Notes under the pieces: generated by a model
Seen by the model: the letters and a program-made list of their open reading frames with translations, nothing else
Told to the model about the DNA's origin: nothing
Databases searched by the model: none
In this document: positions 15,292 to 22,810 of the stretch, one piece after another
How positions within the stretch are numbered: position 1 is the stretch's first letter
Layout: every line of letters begins with the position of its first letter
Source: Marinilabiliaceae bacterium
GTDB lineage: Bacteria > Bacteroidota > Bacteroidia > Bacteroidales > Marinilabiliaceae
DNA length: 22,816 nucleotides
NCBI GenBank assembly: GCA_027010905.1
Contig: JALVBA010000230.1
Coordinates: forward strand, 1 to 22,816
Direction: 5' to 3'
Translations under genes and position numbers: made by a program

Positions 15292-16014
15292 TTACCAGTT
15301 ATAATCCGGCATATTCCAATCTTTAATAATTTTCTTTTGATTAGCTTTATACTCATCAAAATTTCTTGCATATTCGTTGGCTTTTTCGGCCTTACCGGCT
15401 TTAATCAACTCCTTAAGTTTCATGAAGCCTGCAAGCAGAGCTTCAGGACGAGGCATACAACCTGCGATGTAAACATCAACAGGAATATATTTATCTAAAC
15501 GGTTAATGGTGCTGTAGCTATCGTAGTACATACCTCCATTGATGGTACAAGATCCCAGTGCAAGAATATATTTTGGTGAAGGCATCTGCTCATAAGTACG
15601 GATAACTCTTTTAAGAGTTTTTACCGAGAGATAACCTGAGATGATAAATGCATTTGACTGACGTGGCGTTGGTCGCATCTGAACGCCAAACCTGAACATA
15701 TCGAAACGGGGTGTTACCAAAGGTGGAATCTCAATACTACCACAACCGGTACCAAAACCAAGTACCCAGATACTCTCGGCACGAGCCCAATTTAAAAATT
15801 TCTCTACTATACCGTTTTTAGGCTTCTCCTCCTCAGGTCTTTTACCGCTAAAATAATCGTAAATAGGGTTTACCTTCATGATGGAGCCGTCAGGTGCAAC
15901 AACTTCTCTCTCCTCATCTTCGGGACGAACAAAAGATTTTTTTGCATTACTAACATTGGTTTCAGAACGCTTTAGCATCTGACTCACCTTATAATTCATA
16001 TCTTTTTCAGACAT
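15292..16014 (-). CDS. mbsJ: MbsJ/NuoB-type subunit with a three-cysteine proximal cluster site
   Basis: A 240-residue subunit that holds the proximal [4Fe-4S] cluster, the last before the substrate. The NuoB-type core spans about 75-200, preceded by an unusual charged extension of about 75 residues (RPEDEEREVVAPDGSIM). Complex I has a CC pair and hydrogenases a CxxC at the first cluster loop; here it reads GTGC91-G92-SIE, a single cysteine. The other ligands are normal: C156 (LGSCTING) and C186 (IAGCMPRPEAL). A cluster held by only three cysteines leaves one iron open, the site-differentiated arrangement reported for the catalytic cluster of Pyrococcus MBS, where sulfane sulfur is reduced. 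This is the strongest single-residue argument for an MBS-type rather than complex-I function. Confidence 0.92.
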   Translation of the reverse strand: MSEKDMNYKVSQMLKRSETNVSNAKKSFVRPEDEEREVVAPDGSIMKVNPIYDYFSGKRPEEEKPKNGIVEKFLNWARAESIWVLGFGTGCGSIEIPPLVTPRFDMFRFGVQMRPTPRQSNAFIISGYLSVKTLKRVIRTYEQMPSPKYILALGSCTINGGMYYDSYSTINRLDKYIPVDVYIAGCMPRPEALLAGFMKLKELIKAGKAEKANEYARNFDEYKANQKKIIKDWNMPDYNW

Positions 16015-16054
16015 TTTTATATTTTTTTTGAAACTATTATCGTTTCATTAAAAT

Positions 16055-16972
16055 TTAGAAACTATAAATAATTATTGCTAAAAATCCCAACAGCAACGGA
16101 ACTTTAAAGAACCAAGTTACCGACTGCTCAATTTTGAAACGTGGGAAAACCATCCCTACAAATACTGACCAGAAATAGATTAAAAAGGTTTTTACAATAA
16201 GTTCAATCCAGCTTGTTGCTCCACCAAACACAAGGTTCATAAAAAGCACTGCTTCCATTACGTGAAGAATACTACCTGCCGATTGCATAAACCCGAGGTA
16301 GGTACCTTCAAACTCAGTAGCAGGTCCTATCAGAATTTCGTTAGGTGCTTTTACAAGGTTAAATGGAGAGTGCCCCATTGCACCAAGCATTGCAAGAATA
16401 ATTGTAACTGCGGCAAAAGGGTTGGTGAACAGTACCCAGTTCATCATACCCCCCTGTTGTGCTTCAACAATTTTATAAACTGAAAATGTATCGTACTGAA
16501 TAGCGATGGATAGGAATGCAAGGGTTAACGGCAGTTCCACGGCAGCATGTTGTGCCAATCCACGGGCAATACCCATAGCAGAGTATGGATGACCTCCCTG
16601 TCCGGCACCAAGTGCCATACCTAACATACCAAATACCTGAAAATAGAGAATCAGAATAAGGTCACCTTCAAAAGAGTAGTTAGTCCACAGCCCGGCCGGG
16701 TCGCCTGTAAATACCATTGGCATAAAAAGGAAGAGGCCAACACCACCTGTCAATCGGAAAACAGGCCCTATATAATACATTACACCGTGTGTGATTGTGG
16801 TTCGGGTACTTATATTTTTCAATAAGTTAAGCCAAGGCTGATAAAACGGAATACCGTATCTTCCGGCCACCCGAGCACCTATTTTACGGAAAGTAGCTCC
16901 CATCAAGAATCCCCAATTTAAGACTATGAGTAAACCGAGAAGTGTATATCCAAATTTAACGTAAACTGTCAT
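16055..16972 (-). CDS. mbsM: MbsM/NuoH-type membrane subunit
   Basis: A 305-residue inner-membrane protein with about eight helices, the complex I ND1/NuoH family that docks the catalytic arm onto the membrane. FRKIGARVAGRYGIPFYQPW (about 28-47) is the canonical first cytoplasmic loop of this family, and GGHPYSAMGIARGLAQHA plus the VKAPNEILIGPATEFEG region form the acidic cavity loops that couple redox chemistry to ion movement. The MBS structure paper described conserved loops linking arm and membrane in this subunit. Start at 16972 follows the pump-fusion stop by only 5 bases, indicating tight co-translation. Length is like MbhM rather than the longer quinone-binding NuoH. Confidence 0.92.
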   Translation of the reverse strand: MTVYVKFGYTLLGLLIVLNWGFLMGATFRKIGARVAGRYGIPFYQPWLNLLKNISTRTTITHGVMYYIGPVFRLTGGVGLFLFMPMVFTGDPAGLWTNYSFEGDLILILYFQVFGMLGMALGAGQGGHPYSAMGIARGLAQHAAVELPLTLAFLSIAIQYDTFSVYKIVEAQQGGMMNWVLFTNPFAAVTIILAMLGAMGHSPFNLVKAPNEILIGPATEFEGTYLGFMQSAGSILHVMEAVLFMNLVFGGATSWIELIVKTFLIYFWSVFVGMVFPRFKIEQSVTWFFKVPLLLGFLAIIIYSF

Positions 16973-16977
16973 TTAAT

Positions 16978-19900
16978 CTATCCTCCTATTATTACAAAGT
17001 AAGTAACTATAATAAACAATACTATATGAACAATATAAATCTGTCCGTTTCCGCTGTAGATACGACGAGCAATGTCGGCAGTGTCATGCAGAAAATCTGT
17101 AACCCTGTTCCACCATGCCTCAACTAGAGGAATTGTTGCAGGCCACATTGCCTTGTACAATCCTTCAAAAACGTTGTATGCAACATGAGTTGTTTCAGGA
17201 CGCTCAGGACGCTCACCTGAATATGTAATATCGAACTGTTTTAATTTATGGGCTTTTCGTGTTGAAAGCATCAACAGAGCCAGCACAATCAGGAATGCCC
17301 CAATAACTGTTACGGCTACCCATGTACCTGCCCAGTGACCATATTTTGAAATGGCAGTGTCGCCAACCCAGCTAAGCTGACCATCGGGGAAGTATTGTGC
17401 AATCATGTCGCCAAGTGGTTGAAGCACCCATTGCGGCTTGAATGAGTAAACCATGATACCTGTAATCAGGGTGTAGATAGGTATCAGGAACCAGATGGAT
17501 ATCTCCTTCACATTTCTATGATTATCTTTCAGCTGACCCAGAAATACTGTGTGAATCAATCGCCACAGATACAAGAATGCTATACCTCCCGAAAAGAACA
17601 TTATTGCTCCCTGGAAGTACCATCCTTTTTCGAGGATAGCATTGTAGAATAACCATTTTCCTGCAAATCCTGACAATGGAGGAACACCCGAAAGAGCAAT
17701 TATTCCAATCATCACGGCAAGGAATGCAAGAGGCATACGCTTAATCAGGCCTCCCATCTCATACATATTATGAGTACCTACACGCAGTACAACAGCACCA
17801 ATAGTGAGGAAGAGAACTGCTTTGTAGAGGAAGTGATTGATAACATACGAAAAACCGCCTAACCAACCAAGGTGTGACATCATAGCCAGACCAAGAACAA
17901 TATATCCTAACTGACCGATAGAGGAGTATGCCAGAAGACGTTTTGCATCTTCCTGAAATACTGCCATCAGGTTACCTGAGAGTGCAGTTATAGCACCCAG
18001 CCATCCTAAGGCGTAAGGTAACCATGTATACTCATTGTTTGGACCTCCCATACCTATAAGTGTTAGAACAACTCCAAACACACCGGCTTTAAGAAGTATG
18101 GCCGAAACCATTGGAGAGACATCACTCTCTGCTTCACCGTGAGCACCGGGCAACCAAATGTGTAATCCGAGAGCCGCTGTTTTGGTTAAGAACCCAACAA
18201 TTAAGAGACCGTAAGCCCAATAAGGCAGGTATGTGATACCGTTAATTATATCCATGCTGAAAGTACCCTGTCCGGCGTAAGCCATACCCAAAGCAGTAAG
18301 CAGAGCGTAGGCACCGCCAATAGAGAATAGCATATAGCTTAATCCATGTGGCATTGAACGCTTACCTCTAATAATTAAGAAGTACGATCCGGCAGTCATC
18401 AGCTCCCACCCAAAGAAGAACTGTAGTGTTGTTTGAGCTTCGATGATTGCAGTTAGTCCGGCATACATCAGGAGGGCTACAGGATAGAAACCTGTACGTT
18501 TTCCTTTGTAAGCATAACCGGCAATAAGAGTAAGTATACCTCCAACCAAAAAGATAGCTTCAAAAATTAGGCGAAGATTATCGAGGTCGGGGTAGATATT
18601 GTAGAAGTAGAGAGCCATACCTATAATGGCAATTGTGTTCTTTACAAAAACGGGTAGAAAATCGAGAACAAAAATTGCAGCAACAAACAGAAGAGGTATC
18701 CAGTTGATTGCAGCACCCACTTCGGTGTGTTGTGCAGTAAAGTATCCTACAACATAAAGAGAAACAACAACAATTCCTACAGGGATAATTTTATGAAGTT
18801 CAATTTTGAAATCTTCTATGTTTTCGTTTTCACCTTTAATGGCATAACCAAACCAACGGAAAAGATAAACAGCCTCCATCATCGAACCAAAGAGTATTGC
18901 AACAACCCATGGAAGATTTCCGGTATTGATTAAATCCATCACTAAAGTCCACTTGGCAAAGAATGAAGGAAATGGAGGGAAGCCAATCAGTGCAAAGATA
19001 AATGTACCCATCAGGAAGAGGAAGAGAGGTTTCTTACGAATTACAGCCCACTCCTTAATTCCTTTCTGCTTCACGATACCTGCTAACCAGAAAAGACCGG
19101 CTTTTGCAAAGTAGTGCGAAATCAGTATTCCAAATGCAATGTATGACGTATTATCGCCAAGAATATCTTTAAACCCAAGAATAATCATCAAAAGCCCAAC
19201 CTGACCTATTGAAGAGTAACCAAGCATACGTTGCGAGTTTTTCTGTTTGAGGGCGACAAGATTACTTCCTACAAACGATACTACACCAACAAGCGAGATG
19301 TAGTAGTTCCATTGTGGACCAGCCATCTCCAAGATTTTGTACATTACAAAATACATAGCAGTAGCAGTGGCTGACGAAAGCATTGCACCGATACCGGGAT
19401 TAGCTGCTTCATAAACATCAAGCCCCCAACCGTTGGCAGGAAATGATTTTAATTCGAGAATAATAGAAACCAGAATCAGAAATAGGGCAACACTCCCACC
19501 TTTTGCCAAGCCGATATTTGCAGAAGTAAGTCCGTCGATATTAAGAGTACCACTGTAGTAGTATGCGAAAATTATACCGAGCAGAAAAATTCCTGCAATA
19601 ATACCTGTAGCCATCATATATTTGAAACCCGCCTGTATCGACTTTCCGGTCTCGGTTAAGATAACGAGTCCGGCAGTAGCGATACTCACAATTTCCATAA
19701 ACACGAACAGGTTAAATATGTCACGTGTCATTACAATGATATTAAGCCCCATTATAAAAATGAGAAATACCATTATGGCATGATTTCCGGCGCTCTTAAG
19801 GCTTTTGTAAAGATAGATTCCTCCGAGCAGCCCTATTACGTTGATGGCGGTTGAGAGAAAAGCTTCGTTCAATCCCATAAGGAGATTGATTGAGTAGGGA

Positions 19901-20100
19901 GGCCTAAAGCCGGCAGTAAAAATCTGCTCTGCACTGCCGCCATTTATCAGGCTCAATAACCATGAACCCGATATCGCGCCCATAAAAGCAATTGCAAAAA
20001 GCATAATAATTGCAGCCACATCTTTTGCCTTTTTAGGAACAAATCCTAAAGCAAAAGCGCCACCTAAACCTATGGTTAGTATATGAATGGGTGAAATCAT
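16978..20100 (-). CDS. Two MrpD/NuoL-type ion pumps fused in one polypeptide (MbsH-MbsH' type)
   Basis: A 1040-residue inner-membrane protein, twice the length of one antiporter-like subunit. Two homologous halves are visible, about 1-500 and 505-1040. Both retain the charged pump residues: in half one E136 (NLFVFMEI) and K218 (LELKSFP), plus K333 (AKAGLFWLAG); in half two E566 (FFFGWELM) and K640 (FLTKTAALGLHIWLPGAH), plus K671. Each half also carries the SSIGQ motif (RMLGYSSIGQVG and RLLAYSSIGQLG). MBS of Pyrococcus has two separate proton pumps against one in MBH; here they are joined in one chain. The second half ends in a long cytoplasmic segment (about 960-1015) before a final helix, possibly the lateral brace. 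An 8-bp tandem repeat precedes the start codon. Confidence 0.93.
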   Translation of the reverse strand: MISPIHILTIGLGGAFALGFVPKKAKDVAAIIMLFAIAFMGAISGSWLLSLINGGSAEQIFTAGFRPPYSINLLMGLNEAFLSTAINVIGLLGGIYLYKSLKSAGNHAIMVFLIFIMGLNIIVMTRDIFNLFVFMEIVSIATAGLVILTETGKSIQAGFKYMMATGIIAGIFLLGIIFAYYYSGTLNIDGLTSANIGLAKGGSVALFLILVSIILELKSFPANGWGLDVYEAANPGIGAMLSSATATAMYFVMYKILEMAGPQWNYYISLVGVVSFVGSNLVALKQKNSQRMLGYSSIGQVGLLMIILGFKDILGDNTSYIAFGILISHYFAKAGLFWLAGIVKQKGIKEWAVIRKKPLFLFLMGTFIFALIGFPPFPSFFAKWTLVMDLINTGNLPWVVAILFGSMMEAVYLFRWFGYAIKGENENIEDFKIELHKIIPVGIVVVSLYVVGYFTAQHTEVGAAINWIPLLFVAAIFVLDFLPVFVKNTIAIIGMALYFYNIYPDLDNLRLIFEAIFLVGGILTLIAGYAYKGKRTGFYPVALLMYAGLTAIIEAQTTLQFFFGWELMTAGSYFLIIRGKRSMPHGLSYMLFSIGGAYALLTALGMAYAGQGTFSMDIINGITYLPYWAYGLLIVGFLTKTAALGLHIWLPGAHGEAESDVSPMVSAILLKAGVFGVVLTLIGMGGPNNEYTWLPYALGWLGAITALSGNLMAVFQEDAKRLLAYSSIGQLGYIVLGLAMMSHLGWLGGFSYVINHFLYKAVLFLTIGAVVLRVGTHNMYEMGGLIKRMPLAFLAVMIGIIALSGVPPLSGFAGKWLFYNAILEKGWYFQGAIMFFSGGIAFLYLWRLIHTVFLGQLKDNHRNVKEISIWFLIPIYTLITGIMVYSFKPQWVLQPLGDMIAQYFPDGQLSWVGDTAISKYGHWAGTWVAVTVIGAFLIVLALLMLSTRKAHKLKQFDITYSGERPERPETTHVAYNVFEGLYKAMWPATIPLVEAWWNRVTDFLHDTADIARRIYSGNGQIYIVHIVLFIIVTYFVIIGG

Positions 20101-20108
20101 ATTAATAT

Positions 20109-20140
20109 GTTTATCTGTTTATTTGTTTATTCGTTTATTT
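20109..20140. repeat. 8-bp tandem repeat, four copies, before the pump-fusion gene
   Basis: Plus strand units GTTTATCT, GTTTATTT, GTTTATTC, GTTTATTT follow each other without a break. On the coding strand this is an AATAAACA-type repeat ending 9 bases before the ATG at 20100, in the position of the translation-initiation region. Unit number may vary by slipped replication. Confidence 0.7.
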
Positions 20141-20158
20141 GTCACATCTCACATCCAA

Positions 20159-20515
20159 CTACCACTTAAGGTCTTTGAAGCTTTCGATATTCAAAGATTT
20201 TTTCTCCTGATGCAGTTTCATTGCGTAAGCAAGCATCAGGGCTGTAACACCAAGCCCGATAACAATAGCTGTAAGCACAAGAGCCTGCGGAACGGGGTCT
20301 ACAATTTTTTGGGCAGCATCAGCAATTGACACTGAACCATCAAGAATTGGAGCAGTACCGCCACGTACGTATGCGATAGAGACCATTACAATATGCAATC
20401 CGGTATCAAAAATCACAAACCCGATAATAATTCTGATTATGTTCTTACGGGTCATGATAGCCCACAGTCCGGCCAGAATAATCAAAAATCCTGTTATAAG
20501 TGTTATATATTCCAT
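20159..20515 (-). CDS. mrpC: MrpC/MnhC-type subunit (NuoK family, MbsG)
   Basis: A 118-residue protein with three membrane helices. DPVPQALVLTAIVIG near residue 73 is the near-invariant signature of MrpC/NuoK subunits, and the loop TAPILDG is typical of the MrpC branch. It sits between the MrpB-type and pump subunits in the membrane arm, and contributes to the central hydrophilic axis. The glutamates of NuoK are not all present, as expected for MrpC. Gap to the previous gene is 24 bases. Confidence 0.9.
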   Translation of the reverse strand: MEYITLITGFLIILAGLWAIMTRKNIIRIIIGFVIFDTGLHIVMVSIAYVRGGTAPILDGSVSIADAAQKIVDPVPQALVLTAIVIGLGVTALMLAYAMKLHQEKKSLNIESFKDLKW

Positions 20516-20539
20516 GTGTAAGATATTTAACTTTTCAAT

Positions 20540-21229
20540 TTATTTATCTGACTGAACAGATTGAAATTTATTAAGAATATTAGATAGCTCAGCTCCCACT
20601 TTCAGCCCGACAAACGAGTATATTACGGGAATAGCACCTGCACTGAACAGTTTTCCAAACTCGCCTAAAGGCAAGATTGCATTGTCGAGGTATCCCAATC
20701 CAAGCAGAGCACCTAAGGCAGCCAGTCCAACAAAAACAAGTCCTGAAGTGCTTTCAAGTGCCTCAAAGAAGTTGTGTTTTAGTTTTGTGTTTGGAGATGC
20801 GAGCAGCATTAAAATAACAGCTGAAGCAATTACTGCACCTCCCTGAAATCCCCCTCCGGGGCTTAAATGACCGTTTATAAATATGTAGACACCAAGCATT
20901 ACAATTATTGGAACAAGCAGCTTGGCTGATGTTTTAAAAATTTCGCTGTTCAGACGAAGTGTACGTGTAGTTCCACCCTTTTTAAGGAAGAAGGCAATAA
21001 TGGCAGCTGTAAGAAAAAGTATAGTAACCTCTCCCATTGTATCGAGCCCTCTGTAGGTAACAACTATTGCTGTAACAAGGTTGGGTGAGTTTACTTTTGA
21101 TATGTTGTCAGGCTGAGCGTAGAACTGAGCTAAAGACGAAAGTTCAGAGTTTCCATCGAAGCTGCTTACCAGAGGGTAAAGCATGCTGCCCAAGGCCACA
21201 ATTATTATTAATATGAAAAGCTTATTCAT
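20540..21229 (-). CDS. MbhE-domain plus MrpB/MnhB fusion (MbsE/F-like subunit)
   Basis: A 229-residue membrane protein combining two units that are separate genes in archaeal MBH. Residues about 1-85 form an MbhE-like segment (SPNLVTAIVVTYRGLDTMGE, then VTILFLTAAIIAFF); residues about 95-220 form the MnhB/MbhF domain with the signature FINGHLSPGGGFQGGAVIAS. The MbhE part often sits at the C-terminus of MrpA in true Mrp antiporters, so its occurrence here without the MrpA pump domain argues for a respiratory complex. Predicted helices number about six. It is spaced 70 bases after the DUF4040 gene, with no overlap. Confidence 0.85.
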   Translation of the reverse strand: MNKLFILIIIVALGSMLYPLVSSFDGNSELSSLAQFYAQPDNISKVNSPNLVTAIVVTYRGLDTMGEVTILFLTAAIIAFFLKKGGTTRTLRLNSEIFKTSAKLLVPIIVMLGVYIFINGHLSPGGGFQGGAVIASAVILMLLASPNTKLKHNFFEALESTSGLVFVGLAALGALLGLGYLDNAILPLGEFGKLFSAGAIPVIYSFVGLKVGAELSNILNKFQSVQSDK

Positions 21230-21299
21230 TTTGTTAATATTTTAAATTACTAACACGGTGGCACAAGGGCACAAAGTGTTTTTTAACTATTGCTATTTG

Positions 21300-21563
21300 T
21301 TACGCTTCGTTCTCTTCCTCTTTCGCGTCGGTTCTAATCCTGTTAAGAACGTAAAAGAAGATGATTGTTGTTAACCCACTGCCAATTGCAGCCTCTGTCA
21401 TTGCCACATCAGGGGCAGCCAACAACAGGTATAGTATTGATGCAAACAGCCCCAATGCCCCGGTTGCAATAACTGCAACAATCAATTTTTTATGATATAT
21501 TGCAATGAAAGCCATGGCCAGCATTACAGCTCCTAGTAAAACAGTTATTATTAAAAAACTCAT
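21300..21563 (-). CDS. MbhD/DUF4040-type membrane subunit (MbsD)
   Basis: An 87-residue protein of three helices. LLLAAPDVAMTEAAIGSGL near residue 45 is the DUF4040 signature, normally found within the C-terminal region of MrpA and as separate MbhD in hydrogenases. It resembles NuoJ and lies in the ion-translocating interface between the Mrp-like module and the pumps. The acidic cytoplasmic tail (DAKEEENEA) is unremarkable. It is the fourth gene of the operon. Confidence 0.85.
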   Translation of the reverse strand: MSFLIITVLLGAVMLAMAFIAIYHKKLIVAVIATGALGLFASILYLLLAAPDVAMTEAAIGSGLTTIIFFYVLNRIRTDAKEEENEA

Positions 21564-21614
21564 ATCTTTTCAGTTAAAAGATTATTCCTACGGGAACTTC
21601 CCGTGTTGTTATTT

Positions 21615-21959
21615 CTATTTCTTTTCGTGTTCAATTTTCATCGCCTTGGCATTCACCTTCATCTTATCCACAACAGTACGACTTGAGAATGGGATTTTGA
21701 TAAAATAAGATGCTCTGGCCAAAACATGTGCCGACACCGGACTTGTCATCATCACAAAGAATATAAGCAGAATCAGCTTTCCCCACCATTGAGGCATCAG
21801 AAAAACCAAACCTATCAAACTCATTATTGTACCAAGAGTAGTTGCTTTAGTTCCAACTTGTAATCTGTTGTACACATCGGGCATACGCACAAGACCAATT
21901 GATGCAACCAGCAAAACAAATGACCCTAAAAGTGTAATTATTGCTCCTATTAACTCCAT
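21615..21959 (-). CDS. mrpG: MrpG/MnhG-type subunit (MbsC)
   Basis: 114 residues when started at 21959. An upstream start at 22010 is possible but would overlap the MrpF gene by 29 bases and add a basic, non-hydrophobic leader; the 21959 start begins directly with the first membrane helix (MELIGAIITLLGSFVLLVAS) as in relatives. The signature RMPDVYNRLQVGTKATTLG (about 25-44) is diagnostic of MrpG/MnhG. Three helices are followed by a C-terminal basic cytoplasmic tail. It belongs to the sodium/proton-translocating Mrp-like module. Confidence 0.9.
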   Translation of the reverse strand: MELIGAIITLLGSFVLLVASIGLVRMPDVYNRLQVGTKATTLGTIMSLIGLVFLMPQWWGKLILLIFFVMMTSPVSAHVLARASYFIKIPFSSRTVVDKMKVNAKAMKIEHEKK

Positions 21960-21981
21960 GTTAATTTCAGTTTTAATTCGT

Positions 21982-22242
21982 TTATAAACTTTTTTCCAGA
22001 TATTTTGCAATAATAATTACTGCAAGAAATCCCAACAGACCATATACTATGGCAACATCAAGATAAATAACTCTCTGTGTCAGATAGGCAAGAATACCGA
22101 TGAACGCAATTGAACCTACAGTCATCACATCAAATGCGATAACTCTGTCAACGGATGTTTTTCCAATTACAAATCTGATAAGAGTAATAGCTATACTTAA
22201 CAAAATTATAGCAACAGCGATGGTAAGAATTGTATTAACCAT
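21982..22242 (-). CDS. mrpF: MrpF/MnhF-type subunit (MbsB)
   Basis: An 86-residue protein of three membrane helices. GKTSVDRVIAFDVMTVGSIA (about 27-46) is the conserved MrpF segment, with a polar DR and FD in the cytoplasmic loop. Its start overlaps the end of the MrpE gene by 8 bases. It works with MrpE and MrpG at the tip of the membrane arm, where archaeal MBH and MBS are thought to exchange sodium ions for protons. Confidence 0.9.
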   Translation of the reverse strand: MVNTILTIAVAIILLSIAITLIRFVIGKTSVDRVIAFDVMTVGSIAFIGILAYLTQRVIYLDVAIVYGLLGFLAVIIIAKYLEKSL

Positions 22243-22723
22243 AAATCACCTCCAGGTATTTTTCAAATTTTTCAACAATCTGCTTTGTAGCTTTCTCAAT
22301 ATCCTCACTCTCCACATCTATCCAGTGAATAAAGTATGAATCATCCTTTACTTCAACAGTGAGTGTTCCGGGTGTTAGTGTTATTGTGTTGGCCAAGAGC
22401 ATTCGGGCAAATTTCGACTTAAGTTTGGTTTTCACCTCAACAATACCCGGATTGATAGGTAAAGATGGTGTAAGAACCCTGCGGGTTACATCAAGGTTTG
22501 ACTTTATAAGCTCAACGAAAAAGACACCCAGGAAGATAATTGTGTACAATAACCCTTTGGGAGTAAAGTTCATCTCATTAAACAACTCGCAATTCTTACA
22601 GAAAAAGAGACTGAGAAAAAAAGCTATACCCGCACCAACAATCAGAATATCGGGCTGAAAAGTATTATTCAGCAACACCCAAACAATCATTAATATCAAA
22701 AATGTAATACTAAAATTTTTCAT
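22235..22723 (-). CDS. mrpE: MrpE/MnhE-type subunit (MbsA), first gene of the operon
   Basis: A 162-residue protein with two to three N-terminal membrane helices (about 5-38 and 58-75) and a cytoplasmic C-terminal domain. The family motif NTITLTPGTLTVEV (about 111-124) and the DSYFIHWIDV segment after it are typical of MrpE/MnhE. Standing first in the gene order A-B-C-D, it fixes the orientation of the module. A TAnnTTTG box lies 80 bases upstream at the window edge. Its loss would probably affect complex stability rather than redox activity. Confidence 0.9.
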   Translation of the reverse strand: MKNFSITFLILMIVWVLLNNTFQPDILIVGAGIAFFLSLFFCKNCELFNEMNFTPKGLLYTIIFLGVFFVELIKSNLDVTRRVLTPSLPINPGIVEVKTKLKSKFARMLLANTITLTPGTLTVEVKDDSYFIHWIDVESEDIEKATKQIVEKFEKYLEVIYG

Positions 22724-22802
22724 TTACTGTTATTTATTTCTTGATAATAAGCCATTTACATATAATTAGAAGTAAATACTTATACTTCAACTAATGAACG
22801 AG

Positions 22803-22810
22803 CAAAAGTA
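22803..22810 (-). promoter_or_regulatory. -7 box upstream of the respiratory operon
   Basis: The minus strand reads TACTTTTG, a full TAnnTTTG match, about 80 bases before the MrpE ATG at 22723. Transcription would start near 22796, giving an AT-rich leader of about 70 bases. The -33 element would lie beyond the window edge, so the promoter is only half visible. Confidence 0.45.

Noticed and set aside
15159..15371. Small minus-strand reading frame with a PPLRGGG-type peptide.
   Set aside because: It is a translation of the GC-rich inverted repeat and overlaps the MbsJ gene; such peptides are artefacts of this repeat type.
13401..16014. A group 4 [NiFe] hydrogenase (Mbh, Ech).
   Set aside because: Neither CxxC nickel motif is present in the large subunit (both are CxxE), and no hydrogenase maturation genes are in the window.
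13401..16972. Reading the NuoB/C/D/H-type genes as complex I (NADH:quinone oxidoreductase).
   Set aside because: NuoE, NuoF and NuoG are absent, the proximal cluster lacks one of its four cysteines, the Mrp-type E/F/G genes head the operon, and a GltD-type flavoprotein replaces the NADH dehydrogenase module.
20109..20140. Possible CRISPR-like direct repeats.
   Set aside because: The units are 8 bp and contiguous, without spacers.
21251..21280. Sequence resembling a dispersed cacaaaggcacaaag-type repeat between two operon genes, also hinted at 8579-8604.
   Set aside because: Both copies are short and degenerate; without a genome-wide search they cannot be told from chance AT/AC-rich sequence.
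16978..22723. A stand-alone Mrp Na+/H+ antiporter operon.
   Set aside because: The large MrpA pump is missing, two pump domains are fused, and the genes run straight into redox subunits with 5-base spacing at 16978/16972.
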